NCBI RefSeq assembly: GCF_006547145.1
Contig: NZ_CP041244.1
Span: 1,798,001 to 1,862,000 of the forward strand
Length of the DNA stretch: 64,000 bases
DNA from: Actinomadura sp. WMMA1423
GTDB taxonomy: Bacteria > Actinomycetota > Actinomycetes > Streptosporangiales > Streptosporangiaceae
Reading direction: 5' to 3'
Part shown: positions 16,818 to 27,040 of the stretch, one piece after another
How positions within the stretch are numbered: the first letter of the stretch is position 1
Layout of the letters: every line of letters starts with the position of its first letter
Made by a program: the position numbers and the translations under genes
The notes under the pieces: generated by a model
Told to the model about the DNA's origin: nothing
The model's input: only the letters and a program-made list of their open reading frames with translations
The model's database searches: none

Positions 16818-17763
16818 CGTCTCCCCCGTCCTCGCGGCTCTTCCCGCCGGCTCCGGCGGGGTCCTCGGCGGCGGCGCCCTCGGCGTCCTTGCGCGGGGCG
16901 CCCTCGTAGTCGTCGCCGACCTCCACGTCACCGTCGTCGGTGCCGGTCCAGGTGATGTGGAGCTCGCCGAGGGGCTCGTGCTGCTCGAACGTCACCGCCT
17001 GCTCCCGGTACAGCTCCAGCAGCGCCAGGAACCGCGCGACCACCTCGTAGGTGCCCTCCGCGTCGGACGCCAGGACGCGGAACGTGGTCTGCCGCAGCCG
17101 GCGGAGCCGCTCCACGACGATCGCGGCCTGCTCCTTGACGCTCGCCTTCGGCTGGTACATGTGCTCGACCGAGACCGACGGCGGCGCCTTCGGCGCGAGC
17201 GCCTTCGCGGCCAGCCGGGCGAACTCCTCCGGGCCGAGGCCGAGCAGGACCTCCGGCAGCAGGTTCGCGAACCTCGGCTCCATCGGGACCAGGCGCGGGA
17301 ACCGGCGGCTCGCGTCGGCGATGCGCGCGGCGACCACCCGCGCGACCTCCTTGTAGGCCCGGTACTGCAGCAGCCGCGCGAACAGCAGGTCGCGGGCCTC
17401 CAGCAGCGCCAGGTCCTCCTCGTCGTCGACCTCCCCGGAGGGCAGCAGCCGGGCGGCCTTGAGGTCGAGCAGGGTCGCGGCGACCAGCAGGAAGTGGCTG
17501 GCCTGGTCGAGGTCCCACTCCGAGCCGTGCGAGCGGATGTGGGCGATGAAGTCGTCGGTGACCTTGTGCAGCGACACCTCGGTGATGTCGAGCTTGTGCT
17601 TGGAGATCAGCCCGAGCAGCAGGTCGAAAGGTCCCTCGAAGTTGTCCAGGCGGACGCGGAACCCCTGCTCCTCCTCGGCCTCCTGCCCCGGCTCGGGCGA
17701 CGTCGCGTCCACGTCGCTCACGGTAGCGGAGAGCTCGTCGTGCGCTGTGCTCACCGGCCCCAT
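16810..17763 (-). CDS. scpA: Segregation and condensation protein A (kleisin)
   Basis: A 317-residue kleisin that bridges the SMC heads. The N-terminal SMC-neck-binding region FEGPFDLLLGLISKHKLDIT is intact (about residues 43-62), followed by helices HFLLVAATLLDLKAARLLP and a C-terminal winged helix (about 215-270). Both ends are acidic and Gly/Asp/Glu-rich, extending past the 250-270 residues typical of Firmicutes, as usual in actinobacteria. An in-frame GTG at 17754 is an alternative start. Confidence 0.95.
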   Translation of the reverse strand: MGPVSTAHDELSATVSDVDATSPEPGQEAEEEQGFRVRLDNFEGPFDLLLGLISKHKLDITEVSLHKVTDDFIAHIRSHGSEWDLDQASHFLLVAATLLDLKAARLLPSGEVDDEEDLALLEARDLLFARLLQYRAYKEVARVVAARIADASRRFPRLVPMEPRFANLLPEVLLGLGPEEFARLAAKALAPKAPPSVSVEHMYQPKASVKEQAAIVVERLRRLRQTTFRVLASDAEGTYEVVARFLALLELYREQAVTFEQHEPLGELHITWTGTDDGDVEVGDDYEGAPRKDAEGAAAEDPAGAGGKSREDGGDDE

Positions 17764-17833
17764 CGTCCCATGCCCCGCCGCCCGATCGCGCCAGCCGCGG
17801 TCACCGGCGGTGACGGGTCGCCCGGCGGCGCCG

Positions 17834-18460
17834 CTACCTCCCGGTCAGCCGGTGCACGAGGGCCTCGGTGTAGGCGCGCGTGAACCTCTCGGGCGGCCCG
17901 TTGATCGCCACATCGCCGCCCGTGATGGCCTGGGTCACCTGCGCGGGCTCGGACACGAGCGTCCCTCCGACGAGCATCGCCATGCGTCCGCCCGGCGCCT
18001 GGGCGGCGTAGGCGTCGGCGGCCTTGCGGGTCAGCGCGGCGAAGCCGGGCGCGTCCGCCGATGTCAGGGACAGCTCGACCGACCAGCCCGTCCGGCCGCG
18101 CGCGGGATCGGGCGGGGCGGCTCTGACCTCGTCCAGCCGGCGCACCGTCAGGGCGTCCGGGCCCAGGGTGTAGCACTCGGAGGCGCCGGGGACGGTGAGC
18201 GAACCGCCCGCGCACGGCGGGGCGGAGGCGCCGGCCAGCAGCCGGAACGTCAGCGGCACGCGCAGGTCGACCGGGCCGGGCGAGGCGGCGGCCGACGAGC
18301 CGTCGCCGTCGTCGCGCAGGACCAGATAGGCCCCGAGCCCGGCGGCCGCGAGGAGCACCGCGGCGGCCGCGGCGACCAGCACGAAGACCAGCGGGCCCGG
18401 CCGGCGGCCGGGCGGGGGCGGCACGGCGCCGGGCGGCGGGAAGGGCGGGGGGTGGCCCAT
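17834..18460 (-). CDS. Membrane-anchored protein with a SecD-P1-like extracytoplasmic domain
   Basis: A 208-residue protein: a short Pro-rich cytoplasmic N-terminus (PPPFPPPGAVPPPPGRR), one membrane helix (about residues 23-48), then an extracytoplasmic part. Residues about 125-205 (VELSLTSADAPGFAALTRKA, MLVGGTLVSEPAQVTQAITGGD) resemble the head of the first periplasmic domain of SecD, which aids late steps of protein export, but the SecD membrane helices are absent. Two cysteines (PPCAGG and ECYTLG) could form a disulfide. The function is unknown. It lies between parA and scpA on the same strand, 38 bp from the parA stop. Confidence 0.6.
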   Translation of the reverse strand: MGHPPPFPPPGAVPPPPGRRPGPLVFVLVAAAAAVLLAAAGLGAYLVLRDDGDGSSAAASPGPVDLRVPLTFRLLAGASAPPCAGGSLTVPGASECYTLGPDALTVRRLDEVRAAPPDPARGRTGWSVELSLTSADAPGFAALTRKAADAYAAQAPGGRMAMLVGGTLVSEPAQVTQAITGGDVAINGPPERFTRAYTEALVHRLTGR

Positions 18461-18498
18461 GGTGCGCTCCGTCGGGGGTCAGCGGGCGCTGGACGGCC

Positions 18499-19410
18499 TC
18501 ACTCGGTCTCGGCCCACCTGATCAGGACCTCCCGGGCCAGGCTGCGGTAGGCGTTCGCGCCCATCGAACTCGGGTCGAAGAACGTGATCGGCTCCCCCGC
18601 GACCGTCGCGTCGGGGAAGCGCACCGTGCGGTTGATCACGGTGTGGAACACCTTGTCGCCGAACGCCTCCACGATGCGCCCGAGGACCTCGCGGGTGTGC
18701 AGCGTCCGCGAGTCGTACATGGTGCCGAGGACCCCGTCGATGACCAGGCCCGGGTTGATCCGGCCCTGCACCTTCTCGATCGTCTCCATCAGCAGCGCGA
18801 CGCCGCGCATCGCGAAGTACTCGCACTCCAGCGGGATCAGCACGCCCTCGCTGGCTGCCAGCGCGTTCACGGTGAGCAGGCCGAGCGACGGCTGGCAGTC
18901 GATCAGGATGTAGTCGTAGTGCTCGACGGCCGACTTCAGCGCGCCCTGCAGGATGTACTCGCGGCCGACCTCGTGCACGAGCTGGACCTCGGCGCCGGAC
19001 AGGTCGATGTTGCTCGGCAGCAGGTCCATCCCGTCGACGCCGGTCTCGATGACGACGTCCTCCCACTCGGTGTCGCGTTCGAGCAGCAGGTTGTGGATCG
19101 TCACCTCGAGCTGGCGCGGGTCGCCCTTGCCGAGGCCGACCGACAGGGCGCCCTGCGGGTCGAAGTCGACGAGCAGGACGCGGCGGCCGTACTCGGCGAG
19201 CGCGGCGCCCAGGTTGATCGTCGTGGTGGTCTTGCCGACGCCGCCCTTCTGGTTGCAGACGGCCACGATCCGCGCGGGCCCGTGCTCGGCCAGCGGCTCC
19301 GGGTCCGGGAAGACCGGCACGGGTCGCTGGGTGGGCCCGAGGGCGCGGCTCGGGTCGGTCTCTATGGTGGCGGTGGAGAGGACTCCATCCGCACTGTTAG
19401 TGCTGGTCAC
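18499..19410 (-). CDS. parA: ParA/Soj family ATPase
   Basis: A 303-residue ParA-type ATPase with the deviant Walker A KGGVGKTTTTINLG (signature Lys in KGGVGKT), Walker A' LLVDFDPQGALS and Walker B YDYILIDCQPSLGLLT. Such proteins bind DNA nonspecifically when ATP-bound and position chromosomes or other cargo. It is a second-type chromosomal ParA found beside scpAB and xerD in actinobacteria, with no parB in this window. GTG at 19410 is chosen for the GGGAGGG 5 nt upstream. The first 40 residues are a polar, Pro-rich extension ahead of the ATPase core. Confidence 0.92.
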   Translation of the reverse strand: MTSTNSADGVLSTATIETDPSRALGPTQRPVPVFPDPEPLAEHGPARIVAVCNQKGGVGKTTTTINLGAALAEYGRRVLLVDFDPQGALSVGLGKGDPRQLEVTIHNLLLERDTEWEDVVIETGVDGMDLLPSNIDLSGAEVQLVHEVGREYILQGALKSAVEHYDYILIDCQPSLGLLTVNALAASEGVLIPLECEYFAMRGVALLMETIEKVQGRINPGLVIDGVLGTMYDSRTLHTREVLGRIVEAFGDKVFHTVINRTVRFPDATVAGEPITFFDPSSMGANAYRSLAREVLIRWAETE

Positions 19411-19568
19411 CAGATCCCTCCCCGGCGGCCTGGAAATGCCATCCAGAACCGGGACTCTAGGGCCGTCCACCCCGTCGCTCAAGCCGACGCGCAACGAACG
19501 TCGCGATTTGTCGATGCACCGGATGCCCGATTCGTCCCTTGGTGCGTGTCCGATCAGCCCCGGAGCGG

Positions 19569-20606
19569 TCAGTTCCGCGCCCGCGGATGCGAGGTCGCGT
19601 AGACCTCCCGCAGCAGCTGGACGGTGACGAGCGTGTACACCTGCGTGGTGGTGACCGAGGCGTGCCCGAGAAGCTCCTGGACGACGCGGACGTCGGCGCC
19701 CCCGTCCAGCAGGTGGGTGGCGAACGAGTGCCGCAGCGTGTGCGGGGACACCTCCGACAGCTTCGCCCGCTCGGCCGCGGCGCGCAGGACCATCCACGCG
19801 CCCTGCCGCGACAGCCGCCCGCCCCGCGCGTTCAGGAACAGCGCCGGGCCGCCCCGCCCGGCCCCCGCCAGCTCCGGCCGGGCCCGAACGAGGTAGGCCT
19901 CCACGGCCTCGCGGGCGTAGTCGCCGATGGGCACGACCCGCGCCTTGCCGCCCTTGCCGGCGACGCGGGCGTACCCGTCCCGCAGGTCGAGGTCGTCGAC
20001 GTCCAGGCCGACGGCCTCGGAGATGCGGGCGCCCGACCCGTACAGCAGCTCCAGCAGCGCCCGGTCGCGCAGGCCGCGCGCGGTGCCGGGGTCGCCGGAC
20101 GGCCCGGCCGCCGCGGCGAGCAGCCGCTCGACCTCCTCCAGCGAGATCGCCTTCGGCAGCCGGCGCGGCGGCGTCGGCGGCTTGACGTCGTGCGCCGGGT
20201 CCCCCGCGGCGAGGCCCTCGCGCAGTGCGAACCGGTGCAGCCCGCGGACGGCCACCAGCGCCCGCGCCGCCGAGCCCGCCGACAGCGGCGGGTGGTCGTC
20301 GTCGCCCTCGCGCAGCCCCACCAGGAACGCGCGGACGTCGTCCTCGGTGATCTCCCCGATCGCCCCGCGCCCCCGCTCCGCCTGCGTCCGCGCGTACCGG
20401 CGCAGGTCGCGGCGGTAGGAGGTGAGCGTGTTGGCGGCGAGGCCGCGCTCGACGGCGAGGTGCCCGAGGTAGCCGCGCACGGCCGAGTCGAGCGGGGACC
20501 CCGCGCCCGGGTCGGGGGCCGGGCGCCGCGCGGTGCTCCGGGAGGACGGGCTCGGGGACAGGGCGGCACCTCTTCCGGCCGTGGACTCCGGGGACCCGCC
20601 CATCAT
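19569..20606 (-). CDS. xerD: Site-specific tyrosine recombinase XerD
   Basis: A 345-residue tyrosine recombinase that with XerC resolves chromosome dimers at dif. The N-terminal SAM-like domain spans about residues 38-130, the catalytic domain 150-345. The catalytic set is complete: Arg194 (SGARISE), Lys in AGKGGKAR, His289-x-x-Arg292 ([10 protein letters not shown]), His315 (GHASVTTTQ) and Tyr324 (TQVYTLV). The first 35 residues are a Ser/Pro/Arg-rich low-complexity extension, so a start further in is possible. Its place beside pyrG/Nudix and parA is the conserved chromosomal xerD locus and not a sign of an integrative element. Confidence 0.94.
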   Translation of the reverse strand: MMGGSPESTAGRGAALSPSPSSRSTARRPAPDPGAGSPLDSAVRGYLGHLAVERGLAANTLTSYRRDLRRYARTQAERGRGAIGEITEDDVRAFLVGLREGDDDHPPLSAGSAARALVAVRGLHRFALREGLAAGDPAHDVKPPTPPRRLPKAISLEEVERLLAAAAGPSGDPGTARGLRDRALLELLYGSGARISEAVGLDVDDLDLRDGYARVAGKGGKARVVPIGDYAREAVEAYLVRARPELAGAGRGGPALFLNARGGRLSRQGAWMVLRAAAERAKLSEVSPHTLRHSFATHLLDGGADVRVVQELLGHASVTTTQVYTLVTVQLLREVYATSHPRARN

Positions 20607-20642
20607 GCCCCCTCCGGCGGCCGGAGGGGGACCGCATCCGGG

Positions 20643-21290
20643 TCAGTCCTCCGGCGCGTCCACCGGGCGCAGGTCCGCGTAGCCCGAGGCGCGGGCCGCG
20701 TGCACCGCGAGGACCCCCATGCACGCGATCATGTTGTGCAGCTCGCCGGCGAACACCTTGCGGACCGCCTCCTCCAGCGGCACCCACACGACCGGCATGT
20801 CGGCCTCCTCGTGGACGCGCTCGAAGTCGATCTGGTCGGCGGGCACCTCGGTGAGGCCGCGCGCCAGGAAGATCCGGATGCGCTCGTCGGCCATCCCGGG
20901 CGAGGGGTACACGTCGAGCAGGGTGTCCCAGCGGTCGGCGCGGTACCCCGCCTCCTCCAGCAGTTCGCGCTCGGCGAGCCTGTGCGGGGGCTCGCCGTCC
21001 ACGTCCCGCAGCCCCGCGGGCGCCTCCCACAGCAGCCGCGCCACCGGGTGCCGGTACTGCCGCAGCAGCAGCACCCGGTCGCGGTCGTCGACGGCGATGA
21101 TCCCGACCGAGCCGACGTGCTCGATCACGTCCCGGCCGACGGCCTCCACGGCGTCGCCGCGCGGCATCTCGACCCGGTCGGTGCGGACGTTGAAGACGCG
21201 TCCCCGGTAGACCGTGGAGGACTCCACGACCTTCCACCGGTCGGGCGCGTCGCGGACGTCGTCCGGCCCGAGCCCCTCACCGCCGCTCAT
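20643..21290 (-). CDS. Nudix hydrolase, ADP-ribose pyrophosphatase type
   Basis: A 215-residue Nudix protein likely splitting ADP-ribose into AMP and ribose-5-phosphate. The Nudix box runs from [20 protein letters not shown] through LLEEAGY, with the REUXEE core intact, and the downstream [17 protein letters not shown] is typical of the ADPRase group. The start overlaps the pyrG stop as ATGA, so it is translationally coupled to CTP synthase, a conserved actinobacterial pairing. xerD follows after 36 bp. Confidence 0.9.
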   Translation of the reverse strand: MSGGEGLGPDDVRDAPDRWKVVESSTVYRGRVFNVRTDRVEMPRGDAVEAVGRDVIEHVGSVGIIAVDDRDRVLLLRQYRHPVARLLWEAPAGLRDVDGEPPHRLAERELLEEAGYRADRWDTLLDVYPSPGMADERIRIFLARGLTEVPADQIDFERVHEEADMPVVWVPLEEAVRKVFAGELHNMIACMGVLAVHAARASGYADLRPVDAPED

Positions 21291-23023
21291 GACGCGGCCG
21301 CTGTTCCCGCCGGGCCCTCGTCCGCGCGCGCCTCGGCGTAGTCGAGGGCCGCGGAGACCAGGCCCGTGAACAGCGGGTGCGGGCGGGTCGGGCGGGACCG
21401 GAACTCCGGGTGCGCCTGCGTCCCGACGAAGAACGGGTGCTGATCGCGGGGCAGCTCGACGTACTCGACCAGGCGCCCGTCGGGCGACAGGCCGGAGAAC
21501 CGCAGCCCCGCCTGCTCCAGCCGGTCGCGGTAGGAGTTGTTGACCTCGTAGCGGTGCCGGTGCCGCTCGGACACCTTCGCCTCCCCGTACAGCTCCCGGA
21601 CGACCGACCCTTCGGCCAGGTCCGCGGGGTAGAGGCCGAGCCGCATCGTGCCGCCCATGTCGCGCTCCCCGGCGACGACGTCGACCTGGTCGGCCATGGT
21701 GGCGACGACCGGGTGGGCGGTGGTGGCGTCGAACTCGGCGCTGCCCGCGTCGGCGAGCCCCCCGAGGCTGCGCGCGGCCTCGATGACCATGCACTGGAGC
21801 CCGAGGCAGATGCCGAGCAGCGGGACGCGGTTCTCGCGGGCGTGCCGGACGGCGCCGAGCTTGCCCTCGATGCCGCGGACGCCGAACCCGCCGGGGACGA
21901 GGACGCCGTCGACGCCGTCGAGCTCCCGCTTGGCGCCCTCGGGCGTCTCGCAGTCGTCGCTCTTCACCCAGCGGATGTGCACCTTGGCGTCGTTGCCGAA
22001 CCCGCCGTGCCGCAGCGCCTCGGTGATCGACAGGTACGCGTCGGGCAGGTCGATGTACTTGCCGACCAGCGCGATCGTGACCTCGCGGGCGGGCTTGTGG
22101 ACGCGGCGGAGCAGCTCGTCCCACGCGCCCCAGTCGACGTCGCGGAACGGCAGGTCCAGGCGGCGCACCACGTAGGCGTCCAGGCCCTCGGAGTGCAGCA
22201 CCTTCGGGATGTCGTAGATGCTGGCGGCGTCCACCGCGGACACCACGGCCTCGCGGTCCACGTCGCACATCAGGCTGATCTTGTGCTTGAGCCCGTCGGT
22301 GATCGGCCGGTCCGACCGGCACACGATCGCGTCCGGCTGGATGCCGATCGAGCGCAGCGCGGCGACCGAGTGCTGCGTCGGCTTGGTCTTCAGCTCCCCG
22401 GACGGCCCGATGTAGGGCAGCAGCGACACGTGCAGGAAGAAGCAGTTCTCCCGGCCGATCTCGTGCCGGATCTGCCGGACCGACTCCAGGAACGGCAGCG
22501 ACTCGATGTCGCCGACCGTCCCGCCCACCTCGGTGATGACGATGTCGACGTCGCCGTCGTCGGCCATCCCGCGGATCCGGTCCTTGATCTCGTTGGTGAT
22601 GTGCGGGATCACCTGCACGGTGTCGCCCAGGTACTCCCCGCGCCGCTCCTTGGCGATCACGTTGGAGTACACCTGGCCGGTGGTGACGTTCGCGGACCCG
22701 TGCAGCTCGGTGTCGAGGAACCGCTCGTAGTGCCCGATGTCGAGGTCCGTCTCGGCGCCGTCGTCGGTGACGAAGACCTCGCCGTGCTGGAACGGGTTCA
22801 TCGTGCCGGGGTCGACGTTGAGGTAGGGGTCGAGCTTCTGCATGGTGACCCGGAGCCCGCGGAGGGCCAGGAGCCGCCCGAGGCTGGACGCCGTCAGACC
22901 CTTGCCGAGGCTTGAGGCGACACCGCCGGTGACGAAGAGATGCTTGGTAGGACGTGACCTACCAGTGGTAGCCGAAGGCAAGAAGGCGCTCCCGTGGTCG
23001 TTGCGAGGCGGACGGTACCGCAC
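21287..23023 (-). CDS. pyrG: CTP synthase (glutamine hydrolysing)
   Basis: Makes CTP from UTP, ATP and glutamine. The 578-residue enzyme has the synthetase domain starting [20 protein letters not shown], with [19 protein letters not shown] and [11 protein letters not shown], and a C-terminal class I glutamine amidotransferase domain with the nucleophile elbow GICLGLQ and the His-Glu pair in [11 protein letters not shown]. The start is uncertain: GTG at 23023 gives 26 residues before the conserved KHLFVTGG, about 15 more than many orthologues, and no clear ribosome-binding site is seen; TTG at about 22981 is another option. The 800 bp upstream are non-coding and repetitive. Confidence 0.95.
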   Translation of the reverse strand: MRYRPPRNDHGSAFLPSATTGRSRPTKHLFVTGGVASSLGKGLTASSLGRLLALRGLRVTMQKLDPYLNVDPGTMNPFQHGEVFVTDDGAETDLDIGHYERFLDTELHGSANVTTGQVYSNVIAKERRGEYLGDTVQVIPHITNEIKDRIRGMADDGDVDIVITEVGGTVGDIESLPFLESVRQIRHEIGRENCFFLHVSLLPYIGPSGELKTKPTQHSVAALRSIGIQPDAIVCRSDRPITDGLKHKISLMCDVDREAVVSAVDAASIYDIPKVLHSEGLDAYVVRRLDLPFRDVDWGAWDELLRRVHKPAREVTIALVGKYIDLPDAYLSITEALRHGGFGNDAKVHIRWVKSDDCETPEGAKRELDGVDGVLVPGGFGVRGIEGKLGAVRHARENRVPLLGICLGLQCMVIEAARSLGGLADAGSAEFDATTAHPVVATMADQVDVVAGERDMGGTMRLGLYPADLAEGSVVRELYGEAKVSERHRHRYEVNNSYRDRLEQAGLRFSGLSPDGRLVEYVELPRDQHPFFVGTQAHPEFRSRPTRPHPLFTGLVSAALDYAEARADEGPAGTAAAS

Positions 23024-23041
23024 TGTCCACGGGGTTCTAGC

Positions 23042-23820
23042 TTATTGCATTTCTGTACTGCCTGCGTTTCGCTCCTCCTTCGGGCCCTGAGGGCCCTCCA
23101 TCGTCGAGAAACGCGGGCGATCGCTGGCATCGCTCCGGCTCGCCTTGCGGCTCGCTGCTGTGTCTATTGCAGTGCTCTCCTCCTTCGGGCCTGGCGGCCC
23201 TCCATCGTCGAGCACTGCGGGCGATCGCTGGCATCGCTCCGACTCGCCTAGCGGCTCGCTGCGCGATCAGAGGCTCGCTTCGCTTGCCTCTGCCTTCGGA
23301 CGCGATCGCGGCCCCTGAGGTTGTTGCGGGGTTGCGGCGACGGCTGAGGGCGGCGTGCTGTGCCTACTGCAGTGCTCTCCTCCTTCGGGCCTGGCGGCCC
23401 TCCATCGTCGAGCACTGCGGGCGATCGCTGGCATCGCTCCGACTCGCCTGGCGGCTCGCTGCGCGATCAGGTTCTCGCAAGCTCGAACCTGCCTTCGGAC
23501 GCGATCGCAACCATTGAGGTCGTTGCGTGGTTGCGGTGCTGGCTGATGTCGCTGCGCTGCCGTCACCTTCGGGGGACTTCGTTACTTGCCGGTTGCGGCA
23601 GGTGCGTCTCGCCGCATCCTTCGGAGGCGTTGGCGGAGGTTGTCTCGTCGTTGTGGCGTTGCCGTCGCGGTCTCCGCCAGCCCTGCCGGGCTGGCCTCCG
23701 GGCGCGATCCGTCGCCCTGAAGGTCGTTCTCGGTCGCGGCGGTGGCTTAAGACGTCCCCACCGGACGCGATCGTTGCCGTCGAGGCGGCGCTTGGCGGTT
23801 GTCGCGTCCGGTGGCTGGGC
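23042..23820. repeat. Cluster of stem-loop repeats upstream of pyrG
   Basis: About 800 bp without a credible gene. Two units of exactly 200 bp (23164-23363, 23364-23563) follow a shorter related unit (about 23042-23163). Each unit opens with a stem around GGGCC/GGCCC: GCAGTGCTC/GAGCACTGC in the two long units, GCGTTTC/GAAACGC in the short one. A second stem is CAGAGGC/GCCTCTG (23268/23286), CAGGTTC/GAACCTG (23468/23485) and GCCAGCCC/GGGCTGGC (23676/23688). A motif GGACGCGATCG or a near match recurs four times. Stem sequences differ between copies while pairing is kept. Confidence 0.8.
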
Positions 23821-23826
23821 TGCGGC

Positions 23827-25569
23827 TTACAGGCGGGGGGTGGCGGCTGTGGGCATGATGGTGCGGAGTTGCCTGGTCAGCTCGTCGATCAGGGAGCGGG
23901 CCTGGTCGGCGGCCTGGCGGGCGGCGTCGCGTTCCTGGGACAGTTCGGCGATCTGCGCGCGCTGCTCGGTGACGGCCTGCGCCAGCTGGTCGACCCACTG
24001 GTCGCGCTCGGCGAGCTTCTCGGCTACGGCGTCGCGCTCGGCGGCCAGTTGCCGCATCGCGGCGACGGTCTGGTCGCGCTCGCGTCCGGCCTGGTCGGCG
24101 CGACCGCGGGCCAGGGTGAGCTCGGACTCGGCGCGCGCCTGTGCCTGGACGGCGGCCTCCCGGGCGCGTTCGGCCGACTCGCGCGCCTTGGCGCTGCCGT
24201 CGCGCTCACGCTCGGCCTTCTTGGCGGCCTCCAGGGACTGGGCGGCCGTGTCGAGGGCCTGCTGCCGCTCGCCTTCGGCGACGTCGGCGCGTCCGGCGGC
24301 CTCCTGGGCGCGGCGCTCGGCGTCCTGGACCCTGCGCTCGGCCTCCTGCGCGCGGCGCTCGTTCTCCTGGGCGCGGCGCTCGGCGACCTCGGCGCGGCGC
24401 CGGGACTCGTCGGCCTCCTTGCCCGCGGCGACGACGGCGTGCTGGAGGTTCTGCGCGGTCATCTCGGCGTCGGTGACCTTGGCACGCAGCGCCGACAGCT
24501 CGCCGTGCGCGGTCTCCAGCGCGCGGGACAGCTCCCCGGCCTGCTCGGCGACGCGGTCGCGCTCGGCCTCGGCGGAGCGGCGGCCGCCGACGGCGTCCTC
24601 GACGGCGCGCAGGGCGTCGTCGCGGGCCTCGCTCATGGCGTCGCGCTGCTGGATCGCCTGCCGGACGGTCGCCTCGGCCTCGGCGACACGGCGCTCGGCC
24701 TGCTCGACCTGCGCCTGCAACTGCTCCATCTGCGCGCGGGTCTGCTCGGCCTGCGCGCGGGCCTGGTCGGCCTGGACGCGCGCCTGCTCGGCCTGGCCGC
24801 GGGCCTGGTCGGCCTGGGCGCGGCCCTGCTGGGCCTGGTTCCAGGCGGCGGCCGCGTCGCGCTGGGCGTTCTCCTTCTCGGTCTGGAGCGCCGCGATCTG
24901 CGTGACGGCCTCGTTCTGGACCTCGGAGGCACGGCGCTCGGCGTCGGCGACCTGGCGCTCGGCCTCAACGGCGCGGCGTTCCGCCTGCTCGGCCTGCCCC
25001 CGGGCGCGCTGCACCTCGCCCCAGGCGGCGGCCGCGTCGCGCTGCGCCGACTCCTTCTCCGCCTGGACGGCCGCGACCTGCGAAGCGGTCTCGTTCTGGG
25101 CCTCGGAGAGGCGGCGCTCGGCCTCGACGGCGCGGCGGTCGGCCTGCTCGGCCTGGCCGCGGGCGCGCTGCACCTCGCCCCAGGCGGCGGCCGCATCGCG
25201 CTGCGCCGACTCCTTCTCCTGCTGGACGGCCGCCACCTGCGAGGCGGTCTCGGTCTGCGCCTCGTTGACCTTGCGCTCACCGGCGGCGAGCGCGTCGCCG
25301 ATGAGGTCGGCCATCTGGCGGAGCCGCTCGACGATGTCCCAGGGCTGCGCCTCGGTCTGCTCGACGTCGGGGCGCACCATCTCCCCCGTCTGCCCGTGCC
25401 GGCCCTGCTGCGCGGGCTGGCCCGGCTGGCCGGGCTTGGACATCTGGATCGGCTGCTGGGGGGACGGCAGCGCATGCTGCGCGCCGCCCGGGTCGCGTCC
25501 CATGGCGGGCCAGGGGGCCGCCCCCTCGGGGACGCCCCGGGAACCGCCGGATCCGTTCAGCTCGCTCAC
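23827..25569 (-). CDS. Long coiled-coil protein with internal duplications
   Basis: A 580-residue protein. Residues 1-75 are a Pro/Gln/Gly-rich disordered head; about 76-570 form an almost uninterrupted Ala/Glu/Arg/Gln coiled coil. An internal unit is tandemly copied: it starts at residue 107 (ETASQVAAVQQEKESAQRDA), again at 160 (ETASQVAAVQAEKESAQRDA) and, diverged, at 220 (EAVTQIAALQTEKENAQRDA); the first two are also near-identical in DNA 159 bp apart. Shorter RRAQEAERR-type units recur later. No membrane helix or enzyme motif is seen. Scaffold or polar-growth proteins of the DivIVA/Scy kind are comparable in style, but no family motif was recognised, so the role is unknown. It lies upstream of the pyrG leader on the same strand. 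Confidence 0.75.
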   Translation of the reverse strand: MSELNGSGGSRGVPEGAAPWPAMGRDPGGAQHALPSPQQPIQMSKPGQPGQPAQQGRHGQTGEMVRPDVEQTEAQPWDIVERLRQMADLIGDALAAGERKVNEAQTETASQVAAVQQEKESAQRDAAAAWGEVQRARGQAEQADRRAVEAERRLSEAQNETASQVAAVQAEKESAQRDAAAAWGEVQRARGQAEQAERRAVEAERQVADAERRASEVQNEAVTQIAALQTEKENAQRDAAAAWNQAQQGRAQADQARGQAEQARVQADQARAQAEQTRAQMEQLQAQVEQAERRVAEAEATVRQAIQQRDAMSEARDDALRAVEDAVGGRRSAEAERDRVAEQAGELSRALETAHGELSALRAKVTDAEMTAQNLQHAVVAAGKEADESRRRAEVAERRAQENERRAQEAERRVQDAERRAQEAAGRADVAEGERQQALDTAAQSLEAAKKAERERDGSAKARESAERAREAAVQAQARAESELTLARGRADQAGRERDQTVAAMRQLAAERDAVAEKLAERDQWVDQLAQAVTEQRAQIAELSQERDAARQAADQARSLIDELTRQLRTIMPTAATPRL

Positions 25570-26908
<1,339 letters not shown>

Positions 26909-26927
26909 TCACTCGTTGTGACCGCGT

Positions 26928-26944
26928 GATAGCGTGGCGCTATC
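26928..26944 (+). terminator. Short hairpin after the proline iminopeptidase gene
   Basis: GATAGCG-TGG-CGCTATC, a perfect 7-bp stem with a 3-nt loop, 19 bp past the stop. Confidence 0.4.
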
Positions 26945-27010
26945 GGCCGGTGCGAGGCCGGATCTGAACCGGTCACACCGTTACGGCGATTCCGGACGTC
27001 CGCAAGTAAA

Positions 27011-27040
27011 CCGGGGCCCGGTCTTCCCGCCGGGCCCCGG
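27011..27040 (+). terminator. Strong terminator hairpin
   Basis: CCGGGGCCCGG (27011-27021) pairs perfectly with CCGGGCCCCGG (27030-27040) over an 8-nt loop, insulating the ect cluster from the upstream gene. Confidence 0.7.

Noticed and set aside
19569..20606. Tyrosine recombinase considered as the integrase of a mobile element.
   Set aside because: It is the chromosomal xerD in its conserved setting; no attachment-site repeat, tRNA or phage gene is adjacent.
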